Shown one piece after another: positions 1 to 8,882 of a DNA stretch of 16,044 bases. Each line of letters begins with the position of its first letter. The stretch's first letter is position 1. A model generated the notes under the pieces. The model did not search any database. It was not told the origin of the DNA and was given only the letters and a program-made list of their open reading frames with translations. Source of the stretch: Deltaproteobacteria bacterium (GTDB taxonomy: Bacteria > Myxococcota > Myxococcia > Myxococcales > Myxococcaceae); contig VGRA01000007.1 of NCBI GenBank assembly GCA_016875515.1, forward strand, positions 1 through 16,044, written 5' to 3'. A program made the translations under genes and the position numbers.

Positions 1-184
1 CGGGCGGGCCCCACAGGACCAGCGAGGGGAGCGCGTCCCGGGCGAGCGCCTGGCGGAGGAAGCGCCCCGGGCCTGCCAGGTGACCCTGCCCGACGTACTC
101 TTCCAGCGTGGTGGGGCGCATCCGCTCGGCGAGCGGGGCGAGGGCGGCGGCGTCCGCTTCGGCGGCCTGGTCGAAGAGGTCCAT
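1..184 (-). CDS. rarA: Replication-associated recombination protein A, AAA+ ATPase (5' end only)
   Basis: The minus strand read from the ATG at 184 begins [11 protein letters not shown], continues with [19 protein letters not shown], and reaches [10 protein letters not shown] at the window edge. The pattern RMRP-x-(T/N)L-x-x-Y-(V/I)GQ-x-HL followed by the Walker A lead-in (WGPPG) is the hallmark N-terminus of RarA/MgsA/WRNIP1 clamp-loader-like ATPases, which act at stalled replication forks with SSB. Only about 61 of the expected roughly 430 residues are visible; the rest lies to the left of base 1. No Shine-Dalgarno sequence is obvious in front of the ATG, but the N-terminal alignment to the family supports this start. 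The gene diverges from the NAD kinase gene, with about 37 bp between start codons. RuvB or another clamp-loader family is less likely because of the RMRP...YVGQ signature. Confidence 0.88.
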   Translation of the reverse strand, partial: MDLFDQAAEADAAALAPLAERMRPTTLEEYVGQGHLAGPGRFLRQALARDALPSLVLWGPP

Positions 185-221
185 GGGGAGAAGGGGGAGT
201 CCTGGGCTAGAACGACGGGCC

Positions 222-1076
222 GTGTCCATAAAGACCATTGCGCTCGTGGCGAAGAAAGGGAAGGGCGAGGCGGTGGAGCTGGCGCGCGCCATCCGCGCCC
301 GCTACCCCGGCTGCATGTTCCTCGCTGACGCGCACCTCTCGGAGTTGCTCGGGGAGGCCGGGGGGCCGTCCAACGAGGAGGTGGGACGCCGGGCGGAGCT
401 GGTGGTGGTGCTGGGCGGGGACGGCACGCTCATCCACGCGGCCCGGATGCTGGCGGGGCGCGAGGTGCCCATCCTGGGGGTGAACCTGGGATCGCTCGGC
501 TTCCTGACGGAGATTCCGCAGGAGGATCTCTTCCCCCGGCTGGACGACGTGCTGCACGGCCGGGCGGTGCTGGACCCCCGGATGAAGCTGCGCTGCCGGC
601 TGCTGCGGGACGGCAAGCAGGTGATGGAGGACCACGTCCTCAACGACGTGGTCATCAACAAGGGGGCGCTCGCCCGCATCGCGGACCACGAGACGTTCGT
701 GGACAGCAAGCTGGTGACGACCTTCAAGTCGGACGGCGTCATCGTCTCCACGCCCACCGGCTCCACCGCGTACGCGCTGTCCGCGGGGGGCCCCATCCTG
801 TACCCGAGGGTGGACGCCATGGTGCTCGCGCCCATCTGCCCGCACGCGCTGACGCAGCGGCCGCTGGTGGTGCCGGCGGACCGGACCGTTTCCATAATCC
901 TGCGCAACTCCCCGGCGGACGTCTTCCTCACCATTGACGGCCAGGCGGGGTTGCCGCTCCAAGACGGTGACCGGGTGGAGGTGAGCCGCAGCCCGCAGCG
1001 GGTGCTGCTCGTGCGCAACCCGCGCATGGACTACTTCTCCATCCTGCGCAGCAAGCTGCACTGGGGCGAGCGGTAG
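222..1076 (+). CDS. nadK: NAD kinase (ATP-dependent NAD(+)/NADH kinase)
   Basis: This 284-aa cytosolic enzyme phosphorylates NAD(H) at the 2'-hydroxyl to make NADP(H). All family landmarks are present: the GGDGT nucleotide loop at residues 65-69 after a hydrophobic strand (LVVVL), the NDVV motif in [11 protein letters not shown] near residue 145, the glycine/threonine motif [15 protein letters not shown] from about residue 177, and TIDGQ near residue 238. The GTG at 222 gives the usual family length and starts directly on the first beta strand ([10 protein letters not shown]). A longer reading from an ATG at 183 would add 13 residues that do not look conserved. A purine-rich stretch (GGGGAGAAGGGGGAG) lies 185-199, rather far from the GTG, so the exact start remains open. 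The gene appears single, followed by about 100 bp of intergenic DNA. Confidence 0.93.
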   Translation: MSIKTIALVAKKGKGEAVELARAIRARYPGCMFLADAHLSELLGEAGGPSNEEVGRRAELVVVLGGDGTLIHAARMLAGREVPILGVNLGSLGFLTEIPQEDLFPRLDDVLHGRAVLDPRMKLRCRLLRDGKQVMEDHVLNDVVINKGALARIADHETFVDSKLVTTFKSDGVIVSTPTGSTAYALSAGGPILYPRVDAMVLAPICPHALTQRPLVVPADRTVSIILRNSPADVFLTIDGQAGLPLQDGDRVEVSRSPQRVLLVRNPRMDYFSILRSKLHWGER

Positions 1077-1179
1077 CCCGGGCGCTCGGGCAGCGGCCCC
1101 GTCCGACTTTCCTGCTTGGGGGGCGCACGTCCGTTGGAATACAAGCCGCGGCTTCACCCCCAGCAGGAGTACGGCAGCA

Positions 1180-2595
1180 ATGGCGACGTGGAGCACGTGG
1201 AGGGCGCTGACGGCCAGCGCGCTGATGGCGTTGACCGGGTGTGGCGTCCTCGCGCCCGGCCCCCGGGACGCGGGCACCGCCCAGGGCGGCGGAAGCGTGG
1301 CAGACGGCGGCACCCAGCCCGCGGCGGACGGCGGCAGCAACACGGCGGCAGACGGCGGTACCCGGGCGGACGGCGGAAACACGGGCAGCCTGCCCACGCA
1401 GTCCACCTACTGCGCCGCCGAGGCGCAGGCGACGTGTGCGCGGTACGTGGCGTGCCAGCTGGTGCCCGCGGCCGGCGAGGCCTCCTGCCGCGCCATGCTG
1501 GAAGAGGGGTGCACGGGGCTGCTGGCGGAGGTGACGGCGGGCCGGCGGACGTTCTCGGCGGAGGCCGGGGCCGCGTGCCTCGTGCAGCTGGCGGCGGACG
1601 CCTGCTCGGAGATTGGCAGCGCCTGCGGCCCCTCGGCGGTGTTCCCCGGGGCGGTGGCCAACGGCGGCGCCTGCAAGCGCTCGAGCGACTGCGTGGCCGG
1701 CACCTGCGACGGGCTGACCGAGACCACCTGCGGCAGCTGCCTTCCCTTCGGTGCGCTGGGCGCTGCGTGCGGCGTGGACGGCGGGGTGACGTGCGCCCCG
1801 GACGCCTACTGCGCCAGCAACGCGTGCGCGGCCAAGCTGATGGACGGAGCCCCGTGCGCCACCCGGCGCGCCTGCAGCTCAGGGGTGTGCAACTACGACA
1901 ACTACCTCCTGGAGGTGCCGGACGCGGGGCGCACCTGCGGCACGCACCCCGCCGGGGTGGCCTGCGCGGACCTGGGAGACTGTGACGACGGGCTGTGGTG
2001 CGCCGGCTACGCGTACGACGTGGACTCGTACGACACGCTCCGGGACGGCGTCTGCACGCAGCGCCCGGCGGCAGGCACGGTGGCCGTGGACGGCACCTGC
2101 GGCGGGGACGAGGACTGCGCCTCGGGGCTGTGGTGCGAGATCCCGGACGGCTACTCGGACGGTCGGTGTGCCCCGCGCGGCGGCAACGGGGCGCCCTGCA
2201 GCCAGTTCCTCGCGTACTTCAGCGGCGGCTACGCGCGCGAGTGCCTTCCCGGGTACACCTGTGGCGAGGGGGGCTGCGCGAAGATGGGCGAGGCGGGCGA
2301 GGCCTGCGCGGACTCGTCCGGCTGCAAGTACACCCTGGACTGCCCGCAGCCCCTCGACGGCGGCACCCCGCCGGCCAACGCCCCTGCTTACGGCGTGTGC
2401 TCGGTCCCGGTGGCAGCTGGCGGTAGCTGCTACGGGGAGGAGGTCCAGTGCGCGCAGGGGGCGTTCTGCGACCCGGCCACCATCACCTGCGTGGCGCTGC
2501 TCGCCAACGACGCGGCCTGCACGGCCAACGGGCAGTGCGCCTCCGGCAGATGCGGCTCGAGCGGCGCCTGCGCCGCGCCGCTGACCTGCCAGTAG
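1180..2595 (+). CDS. Cysteine-rich secreted lipoprotein (Dickkopf-like Cys repeats)
   Basis: This 471-aa protein begins with a short signal peptide ending in the lipobox LTGC (acylated Cys21), so it should be a lipoprotein. A low-complexity linker follows (about residues 25-68) with repeated DGG blocks such as AADGG and RADGG. The rest holds more than 40 cysteines in loosely repeating units of the form C-x(5)-DC-x(2)-G-x-WC or C-x-x-x-x-xC-x-SGxC, resembling the 'Dickkopf N-terminal cysteine-rich' hits common in myxobacterial surface lipoproteins. The many disulfides expected imply folding outside the cytoplasm. AGGAG at 1165-1169, 10 bases ahead of the ATG, supports the start. The function is unknown; an adhesion or shell role is only a guess. 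It lies upstream of a pilin gene and a second Cys-containing lipoprotein. Confidence 0.85.
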   Translation: MATWSTWRALTASALMALTGCGVLAPGPRDAGTAQGGGSVADGGTQPAADGGSNTAADGGTRADGGNTGSLPTQSTYCAAEAQATCARYVACQLVPAAGEASCRAMLEEGCTGLLAEVTAGRRTFSAEAGAACLVQLAADACSEIGSACGPSAVFPGAVANGGACKRSSDCVAGTCDGLTETTCGSCLPFGALGAACGVDGGVTCAPDAYCASNACAAKLMDGAPCATRRACSSGVCNYDNYLLEVPDAGRTCGTHPAGVACADLGDCDDGLWCAGYAYDVDSYDTLRDGVCTQRPAAGTVAVDGTCGGDEDCASGLWCEIPDGYSDGRCAPRGGNGAPCSQFLAYFSGGYARECLPGYTCGEGGCAKMGEAGEACADSSGCKYTLDCPQPLDGGTPPANAPAYGVCSVPVAAGGSCYGEEVQCAQGAFCDPATITCVALLANDAACTANGQCASGRCGSSGACAAPLTCQ

Positions 2596-2746
2596 GGATC
2601 TCCCGCGCGGGGGGGATGTCCGGCCCAGATCCCTGCAATACCAAGGTGTTGAGAGAATCAGCCGGCATCCTCCCGTTGACGTAGGGATCTTTTCCGGGGC
2701 GCCTGTACAGTTCTCACCGTCGTTCCCAACCACACAGGGGTTTCAC
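2596..2746 (+). other. Intergenic region before the Flp pilin gene (possible promoter)
   Basis: This 151-bp stretch has no gene. A TTGACG hexamer (2676-2681) resembles a -35 element, but the nearest -10-like sequence (TACAGT, 2706-2711) is 24 bases away, too far for a standard promoter. A 10-bp direct repeat GTAGGGATCT begins at 2592 and again at 2681. The palindrome CCCGCGCGGG just after the lipoprotein stop lacks a T-run, so it is not a clear terminator. Confidence 0.3.
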
Positions 2747-3007
2747 ATGAACGCGATGGTCAAGGCGCAGTCCCGGAAGGCTCTCAAGCGCGGTCAGGGC
2801 ATGACCGAGTACATCATCATCGTGGCGCTCATCGCCATTGCGGCCATCGGCGTGGTCACGCTGTTCGGTGACAACATCCGCAAGCTGTTCGGCACGTCCG
2901 CCAACGCCCTCCAGGGCAGCCCGAACGAGAAGAACAACCGCACCAAGGCGAACGACGGCCTGACGAACAAGGGCATGAAGAACTTCGGCCAGAACAACTC
3001 GTACTAG
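2747..3007 (+). CDS. Flp-type (type IVb) pilin-like protein
   Basis: This is an 86-aa small prepilin. A basic leader (residues 1-16, KALKRG at its end) is followed by QGMTEYIII and a roughly 20-residue hydrophobic segment (ALIAIAAIGVVTLFG). Cleavage after Gly16 by a prepilin peptidase would leave Glu at +5 and Tyr at +6, exactly the Flp signature. The segment after the helix (about residues 55-86) is unusual for the family: it is hydrophilic and rich in Asn, Lys and Gly (SPNEKNNRTKAND, NFGQNNSY). A second ATG at 2756 is a possible start; AGGGG at about 2735-2739 suits 2747. The gene stands alone, with no tad/cpa assembly genes in view, so the assembly machinery must be elsewhere. A strong terminator follows. 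Family assignment is firm; a filament function is inferred. Confidence 0.85.
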   Translation: MNAMVKAQSRKALKRGQGMTEYIIIVALIAIAAIGVVTLFGDNIRKLFGTSANALQGSPNEKNNRTKANDGLTNKGMKNFGQNNSY

Positions 3008-3044
3008 CCGTTGCTTCGGCGGCGCGCCCTGGGCGCGTCTCCAC

Positions 3045-3088
3045 GGGCGGGTGTCCCTCTTCGCGGAGGGACCCCGCCCTTTCCTTTT
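3045..3088 (+). terminator. Rho-independent terminator after the Flp pilin gene
   Basis: The 5' arm GGGCGGG-T-GTCCCTC (3045-3059) pairs with the 3' arm GAGGGAC-CCCGCCC (3066-3079). This gives 14 base pairs with one bulged T at 3052 and a TTCGCG loop. A T-rich tract (TTTCCTTTT, 3080-3088) follows. It begins about 37 bp after the pilin stop and ends 17 bp before the next ATG. Confidence 0.85.
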
Positions 3089-3105
3089 GTGCCATCCTCC
3101 GGCGC

Positions 3106-4794
3106 ATGGTCCTTTCCTCCCTTCGCCTGGTCTGGTGGTTGGTCCCCTTGCTCGCGGCCTGTGGTCCGGGCGTCCCCGCCGGGAAATGCGCTGGCAAGGC
3201 GTGTCCTTCCAACCAGGCCTGCGAGACCACCACCGGCCTGTGCAGGCCCGTGTCGCCCGCTGCGGACGCGGGGGCGGGCGAGGACGCAGGGGCGCGCGTG
3301 GATGGAGGGACGGGGGGCGGTACCGGCGGGGGCGCGGGAGGGTGTGTGCCGGCGTGCGCGGCGGTGTTGGTCTGTGACGTGGCCGCGCGGGCGTGCGTGC
3401 AGTGCCTCACCTCGGCCCAGTGCACGGACGCTGCGCGCCCGGTGTGCGAGCCCACCGCGCACGTGTGCGTCCCCGAGCAGGTGGCCTCCGGCGAGCGCTG
3501 CGCGGAGGCGCAGGACATCACCGCGGAGGTGACGCTGGGCACCTCCGTGGCCTTCACGCTGGAGGCAGCCACGGACGACGAGCCGGCGGGCAGCTGCGGC
3601 CAGGACGGCACCCCCGAGCGCGTGTTCACCTTCACCACGGTGACGCAGAAGGACGCGGTCATCGAACTGGTTCCGGATGCGGGGACGCCGTGGGACCCGG
3701 TGCTGCGGGTGGTGGCCGCGGATTGCGCCGGCGGCGAGGACCTGGCGTGCATGGACAACGGATCCACGCTCGACGGCGAGGTGCTGAGCCTGCCGAGGCT
3801 GGACGCGGGGACCTACTTCGTCATCGTGGAGGCGCTGGACGCCGCCGAGCTGGGCGCGGCGGAGCTGAGGGTGCGGCTGGAGGATCCCGTCCCCGCGCCG
3901 GCCAACGACACCTGCACGAGCCCGGGGGCGCTGGTGCTGCCCCCGCCAGGCACCTCCACCAGCCTCGCCGGGACCAGCTCCGGGGCGCTGAACAACAACG
4001 ATCCGGCAGCGGATGCTCCCAGCTGCTCGTACGGAGCGGGCCAGGAGGGCCCGGACGTGGTGTACAGCTTCACCGTGGCCCAGGCGCTGGGCGTTCGCTT
4101 CACCGCCACGCCCACGGGCGGGATGCAGGCGGTGCTCTACCTGAGAAAGGACGCCTGCGAGGACCCGGACCCGGCCCTGGAGGTGGGCTGCGCCCACGGC
4201 CTCAGCGCCCCCAGCGGCGCCGCCGAGCTGCCCCTGCCGCTGCTCCAGCCGGGGACCTACTACCTGTGGGTGGACGGCGCGGACGCGCAGGGCGGGCCCT
4301 TTGCGCTGGGGGTGGAGACCTTCACGCCGCCCACGCTGGTGGACGGCGCCACCACCGACGCGTGCACCAGCCCGCCGCAGGCCGTGGTGCTGTCCGCATC
4401 CGCCGCCGGCGGGCAGGCAGCCCGCTTCCTGCTGGACACCTCCGCCGCTGCGGACGACGCGGAGGCCATGGGCGGGCTGGCCTCGGGGCTGGGCGGGCTG
4501 GACGCGGTGTTCCACCTGTCGTTCACATCTGCTGTGCAGGTGACGGTGACCGCAACGCCCACCACGGCCACCGAGGACCCGGTGCTCTACGTCCGGGAAG
4601 GGCCGGGAGGCGCCACGGTGGCGGCTGCCTGCACGGCGGCCACCACGGAGACGGCCTACGTGGACGACGAGGCGCCCGGCGGGCAGGAGACCCTGCAGTT
4701 CCAGGCGCAGCCGGGCGTGGATTACTTCCTCTACGTGGACGCGTTCGACAACCTGTCCGCTGGGGTGCAGTTGGTGGAGATCTCCCACCCGTAG
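3106..4794 (+). CDS. Secreted lipoprotein with three repeated beta-sandwich-like modules
   Basis: This 562-aa protein has a signal peptide ending in LLAAC (lipid-modified Cys19), so it is a lipoprotein. Residues 20-130 hold Cys pairs (KCAGKAC, CVPACAAVLVC, CVQCLTSAQC) split by a DAG/GGGTGGG linker. Three modules of about 150 residues follow. Each ends in a related strand motif: LDAGTYFVIVEA near residue 232, LQPGTYYLWVDG near 382 and QPGVDYFLYVDAF near 535. Modules two and three open with D(T/A)CTSP. The PGTYYLxVDG pattern resembles pre-peptidase C-terminal (PPC) type domains, but no peptidase domain is attached. No Shine-Dalgarno sequence is evident, and a terminator lies just upstream, so the start and promoter are uncertain. 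The function is unknown; cell-surface binding is plausible. The SNF2 gene starts 10 bp downstream. Confidence 0.83.
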   Translation: MVLSSLRLVWWLVPLLAACGPGVPAGKCAGKACPSNQACETTTGLCRPVSPAADAGAGEDAGARVDGGTGGGTGGGAGGCVPACAAVLVCDVAARACVQCLTSAQCTDAARPVCEPTAHVCVPEQVASGERCAEAQDITAEVTLGTSVAFTLEAATDDEPAGSCGQDGTPERVFTFTTVTQKDAVIELVPDAGTPWDPVLRVVAADCAGGEDLACMDNGSTLDGEVLSLPRLDAGTYFVIVEALDAAELGAAELRVRLEDPVPAPANDTCTSPGALVLPPPGTSTSLAGTSSGALNNNDPAADAPSCSYGAGQEGPDVVYSFTVAQALGVRFTATPTGGMQAVLYLRKDACEDPDPALEVGCAHGLSAPSGAAELPLPLLQPGTYYLWVDGADAQGGPFALGVETFTPPTLVDGATTDACTSPPQAVVLSASAAGGQAARFLLDTSAAADDAEAMGGLASGLGGLDAVFHLSFTSAVQVTVTATPTTATEDPVLYVREGPGGATVAAACTAATTETAYVDDEAPGGQETLQFQAQPGVDYFLYVDAFDNLSAGVQLVEISHP

Positions 4795-4804
4795 GCCAAA
4801 GGGA

Positions 4805-7800
4805 ATGCGCCGGGGCGGCGCGCTTGTGATAGGGGAATCCTCCTTGTCCGACTCGAACGCACGCCCCGCTTCCCCCCGCGCCTCCGCTCCCCTCTCCGCC
4901 CAGGACGACGGCCGCTGGCTGCTCACCCTCCGAGACGAGGTGCAGCCCGTCACTTTCAAGAAGGGGCGCCAGTACGCCGAGGGCAGGCGGGTGCTGAACC
5001 TCGCCCGCGCGGACGGCCGCCTCACCGCGGACGTGGTGGGTACCGAGTCCCGCTACTCGGTTGCCGCCTGGCCCGGTGAGGGCAAGGTGTCCTCCACCTG
5101 CAACTGCGAGAGCCACGACAAGTACGGGCCCCACTGCAAGCACGTGGTGGCGCTGGCGCTCGTGTACCTGGCCCGGCTGCGCGCGGCAGGCTCCGCGGCG
5201 GCGGCGCCCCCCGCTCCTGCGTCCCGGCCGCCAGCCACGCCCGCGTCCGGCGAGGCGCCCGGGGACGGGCAGGACGAGGAGGCCGAGGGGGCGCGCGCGC
5301 CGTCCTCCCCGGCCGTGGAGGGGGTGGGGCTGCCGGGGCTGGCCAAGCTGGAGAGCTGGCTGGGGCTGTCCGCGCTGCCGGACCACGAGTTCAGCTACCG
5401 GATCACCCCGTCCGGCCCGGGCGCGGGGCGGCACTGGCTGGTGGACGTGCGGCGGCTGGACGCGCAGGCCAAGGGGCCGGTGCACGTCAAGCGGACGCTG
5501 ACCCAGGGGCTGCGCATAGCGCCGGCGGACGAGCGCATCTTCCTGGAGCTGTCCCGCCACGAGCACCGCTACGACGCGCGCGTGGTGCTGTCCGACGAGG
5601 ATCTCGCCGAGGTGATGGAGCTGCTGCGTCCCCGCCGCGTCATCTACCGGGGCACGCCGCTGCTGTTCATGGACGACCCGGCGCGCCCGCAGGTGAAGCT
5701 GGAGAGCCGGGCAGACGGGGCCACCGCCACGCTGGAGGTGCTGCTGCCCGGAGGCCAGTCCCTGGGGCTCAAGGACGTCATCGTGCTGGGGGGGCGGGTG
5801 ACATGGGTGCTGGTGGGCCAGTCCGTGCACCGGCTGGAGCCGGCGTTCCCGGCGCGGCTGCTGCGCAAGTGGCTGCTCGAGCCGCAGATGTCCTTCCCCC
5901 CGGGGCAGCTGGACCGGGTGCTGACCTTCTTTGCGGCGCACCTGCCGCGGTTCCGCATGTCGCTGCGGGCGGACGGGCTGGAGGTGGACGAGCAGACGCC
6001 GCCCCGCTTCCTGCTGACGGTGGAGGGGACGCCGGACAAGGTGAGGGCACAGCTGGCGGCGCGCTACGGCAAGGCCACGGTGCCGGTGTCTCCGCACGCG
6101 CAGCACCTGGGGTACGCGCTGGGCGGGGGCGGGCAGGGGCGCAAGCTGTACCGCCGCCGCGAGGACGCGGAGCGGGCGGCCGGCAAGCGGCTGGTGGAGG
6201 GGGGCTTCCGGTTTGACGCCGGGGCGGGCACCTACGAGGCATCCGGGGACGCTGCGCTGGAGTTCTGGGCGCGCGGGGTGAAGGCGCTGCCGGAGGACTG
6301 GGAGGCGTACGGCACCACGGCCCAGAAGGTGAAGCTGCGCCCGGCGCTGAAGCCGCGCGTGCGCGTGGGGATGAGCGGGGTCAACTGGTTCGAGCTGGAG
6401 GCGGAGTTCGTCTCGGACGACCAGTCCGTGGACCTGGGGGCGGTGCGGATGTGGCTGGACTCCGGCCGGCGCTTCATCGCGCTGAAGGACGGCAGCTTCA
6501 CCGAGGCGGACCGCGAGGCGCTCAAGCGCGCGGCGGACCTGCTGGAGGAGGCCGGGGCGCTGCCGGGGGCGAAGGCCACGCGGCTGCCGCTGCACTCGGC
6601 GGCGGCGCTGGAGCTGCTCTCGGAGCTGGGAGAGTTCTCGGAAATGGAAGGCCGGGCGCGCGCCGCCATCGCGGAGCTGAAGGCGGAGCACGGCGTGCCG
6701 CCCATCCCGCGGCCGGAGGGGGTGGACGCGGAGCTGCGGCACTACCAGGAGGCCGGGGTGTCCTGGCTGTGGTTCCTGGAGCGGCACGGGCTGTGCGGCA
6801 TCCTCGCGGACGACATGGGCCTCGGAAAGACGCTGCAGGCGCTCTCCCTGCTGCAGAAGGCCCGCAACGTCCACGGGCAGAAGGCCTCCCTGGTGGTGGC
6901 CCCCACCTCCGTGCTGCCCAACTGGCAGCGCGAGGCGGAGCGCTTCACCCCGGGGCTGAAGGCGGTGGTGTGGCACGGGCAGGACCGCAAGGAGATGGCC
7001 GAGTCCCTGAAGGACGTGGACCTGGTGCTCACGTCCTATGCGCTGGTGCGGCGGGACCTGGAAGAGCTGTCCAAGGTGGGCTTCCGGTACGTGGTGCTGG
7101 ACGAGGCGCAGAACATCAAGAACGCGGGGAGCGCCACGGCGCAGGCATGCAAGGCCATTCCCGCCGAGCACCGGCTGGCGCTCACCGGGACCCCGCTGGA
7201 GAACCGGCTGTCGGAGCTCTGGAGCCTGTTCGACTTCCTCATGCCGGGCTTCCTGGGCGGGCCGGACACGTTCCATGACCGGTACGAGCACCCCATCCAG
7301 GTGCAGGGGGACGCCTCCGTGCGGGACCGGCTGCGCAAGCGCATCCAGCCCTACATCCTGCGGCGGCTGAAGACGGAGGTGGCCAAGGATCTTCCCCCGC
7401 GCACGGAGACGGTGGCCTTCTGCGAGCTGGACCCCGGGCAGGCGGCGCTGTACCGGGAGGTGCTGGAGGAGAGCCGCCGGAAGGTCTACGACACCATCGA
7501 CAAGGTGGGCTTTGGCCGCAGCAAGGTGAGCATCCTGGCGGCGCTGATGAAGCTTCGGCAGGTGTGCTGCGATCCGCGCCTGCTGAAGCTGCCGCCGGGG
7601 ACGCAGCTGCCCCCGTCCGGGAAGCTGGAGCGGTTCAACGCCCTGGTGGAGGAGCTGGTGGGGGAAGGGCACCGGGCGCTGGTGTTCAGCCAGTTCACCG
7701 AGATGCTGGAGCTGCTCAAGGGCGAGGCGGACCAGAAGAAGCTGGGCTACCTGTACCTGGACGGCCGGACGCGGGACCGGATGGCGCGGGTGGACGAGTT

Positions 7801-8131
7801 CAACAACCCGGCTGGGCCGCCGCTGTTCTTCATCAGCCTGAAGGCCGGCGGCACGGGCCTCAACCTGACCGCCGCGGACTACGTCATCCACTACGATCCT
7901 TGGTGGAACCCCGCGGTGGAGGACCAGGCCACGGACCGGGCGCACCGCATTGGGCAGACGCGGGCGGTCATTGCCTACAAGCTCATCACGCGCGGGACGG
8001 TGGAGGAGAAGATCCTGGCGCTGCAGAAGCGCAAGCGGGAGCTGGCTGCCGGGGTGCTGTCCGCGGAGGGGGACTTCGGGAAGACCCTCACGGAGAGCGA
8101 CGTGGAGGAGCTGTTCCGGGACGATCTGTAG
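4805..8131 (+). CDS. SWIM zinc-finger SNF2-family DNA-dependent ATPase (helicase-like)
   Basis: This 1,108-aa cytosolic protein is expected to translocate on double-stranded DNA and remodel nucleoprotein. Residues 99-113 form a SWIM zinc finger (C-x-C-x9-C-x-H: Cys99, Cys101, Cys111, His113). A low-complexity Ala/Pro linker and a large middle region (about 180-640) typical of bacterial SNF2-associated domains follow. The ATPase core has motif I DDMGLGKT (669-676), motif II DEAQ (766-769), motif III LTGTPLENR (from 793), SLKAGGTGLNL (from 1011) and motif VI DRAHRIGQ (1044-1051). All catalytic residues are present, and length is normal for the family. The start is ambiguous: the ATG at 4805 is used here, but a TTG at 4844 preceded by AGGGGA (4831-4836) is a good alternative. 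It may be co-transcribed with the lipoprotein gene ending 10 bp upstream. The DNA target is unknown. Confidence 0.93.
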   Translation: MRRGGALVIGESSLSDSNARPASPRASAPLSAQDDGRWLLTLRDEVQPVTFKKGRQYAEGRRVLNLARADGRLTADVVGTESRYSVAAWPGEGKVSSTCNCESHDKYGPHCKHVVALALVYLARLRAAGSAAAAPPAPASRPPATPASGEAPGDGQDEEAEGARAPSSPAVEGVGLPGLAKLESWLGLSALPDHEFSYRITPSGPGAGRHWLVDVRRLDAQAKGPVHVKRTLTQGLRIAPADERIFLELSRHEHRYDARVVLSDEDLAEVMELLRPRRVIYRGTPLLFMDDPARPQVKLESRADGATATLEVLLPGGQSLGLKDVIVLGGRVTWVLVGQSVHRLEPAFPARLLRKWLLEPQMSFPPGQLDRVLTFFAAHLPRFRMSLRADGLEVDEQTPPRFLLTVEGTPDKVRAQLAARYGKATVPVSPHAQHLGYALGGGGQGRKLYRRREDAERAAGKRLVEGGFRFDAGAGTYEASGDAALEFWARGVKALPEDWEAYGTTAQKVKLRPALKPRVRVGMSGVNWFELEAEFVSDDQSVDLGAVRMWLDSGRRFIALKDGSFTEADREALKRAADLLEEAGALPGAKATRLPLHSAAALELLSELGEFSEMEGRARAAIAELKAEHGVPPIPRPEGVDAELRHYQEAGVSWLWFLERHGLCGILADDMGLGKTLQALSLLQKARNVHGQKASLVVAPTSVLPNWQREAERFTPGLKAVVWHGQDRKEMAESLKDVDLVLTSYALVRRDLEELSKVGFRYVVLDEAQNIKNAGSATAQACKAIPAEHRLALTGTPLENRLSELWSLFDFLMPGFLGGPDTFHDRYEHPIQVQGDASVRDRLRKRIQPYILRRLKTEVAKDLPPRTETVAFCELDPGQAALYREVLEESRRKVYDTIDKVGFGRSKVSILAALMKLRQVCCDPRLLKLPPGTQLPPSGKLERFNALVEELVGEGHRALVFSQFTEMLELLKGEADQKKLGYLYLDGRTRDRMARVDEFNNPAGPPLFFISLKAGGTGLNLTAADYVIHYDPWWNPAVEDQATDRAHRIGQTRAVIAYKLITRGTVEEKILALQKRKRELAAGVLSAEGDFGKTLTESDVEELFRDDL

Positions 8132-8159
8132 CAGGGACGCGGAGGAGGCACACCCAGCC

Positions 8160-8868
8160 ATGGCGGCCCGGCGCAGCATCCTCTTCGCCGCACACCCGGC
8201 GGTGGGTCACACGGGGGCGCTGCGCGCCATCGCCGCCGAGCGCCGCACCCGCGGACACGGGACCGGTTTCGCGCTCGTGAACGCGTGCGTGCCGTTTGCG
8301 TCGGCGTGGCCGGAGCCGGTGCAGGCCGCGGCCCGCCTGCCCGCGCTCATTGCGAAAGAGGGCGCGGAGTTCCTGGGGCTGCAGCCGTCCCTCGCGGCGC
8401 TCCGGCGCGCTGTCCGCTTGCCTCGCGCGACGGGCCAGGCGGAGCTGGAGACCGCGCTCGCGCTGTTCACGGGCGGCCTCGAGGCGCAGGCCCGGCAGCT
8501 CGCCGCGCACGCGCAGCGCATCCGCGCCGCCGTCGTCGCGGGTGACTACCTGATGCCCGCCGCGTTGCTCGGGGCGCGCCTGTCCCGCCTGCCGTTTGTC
8601 GCCGTCTACCACTCCGCGTTGCCGTTCCCGGCCGCCGGGGCGCCTCCCTTCGGGACGGTCCTGCCAGAGCCTGCGCGGGGGAGCGCCGCCCGGTGACAGG
8701 CTCTTGCTTCGCCCCGTCTCGCCGGACCTGAACCTGCTCGCGACCGCCCCGGAGCTGGAGCCGGGCCTTCTGCCACTTGAGGGCAGGGTCGTCATGACGG
8801 GGCCGTGCCTGCCGAGGGGCGCGGCGCTCGGACTTGCCGCGGGGCCGCACGTGGGCCTCGCACGGTAA
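8160..8868 (+). pseudogene. UGT-like (MGT-family) glycosyltransferase remnant, frameshifted and 3'-truncated
   Basis: The ATG at 8160 follows GGAGGAGG (8141-8148). The first frame gives 178 residues ending at a TGA at 8694. It opens with a GT-B donor/acceptor start (RRSILFAAHPAVGHTGALRAI), with further N-terminal-domain segments such as VVAGDYLMPAALLGARL and FVAVYHSALPFP. The protein-like sequence then continues in the next forward frame: LLLRPVSPDLNLLATAPELE (from about 8700) and GRVVMTGPCLP (to about 8815), ending at TAA 8866-8868. The whole C-terminal nucleotide-sugar-binding domain is absent. The linker between the two pieces also looks shorter than in complete enzymes, suggesting a deletion plus frame change. 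It should be inactive. It probably once glycosylated a small hydrophobic acceptor, but the acceptor cannot be told. Confidence 0.75.
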
Positions 8869-8882
8869 GCTCTCCCACCCCG

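Noticed and set aside
207..1406. Long open frame on the minus strand over NAD kinase
   Set aside because: It mirrors the high-GC plus-strand gene, is rich in Arg/Pro/His/Ala, and has no recognisable motif.
4523..8179. 1,218-codon open frame antisense to the SNF2 ATPase
   Set aside because: The plus frame has every SNF2 motif. The antisense translation is low-complexity and His/Leu/Arg/Gln-rich, as expected from high-GC mirror frames.
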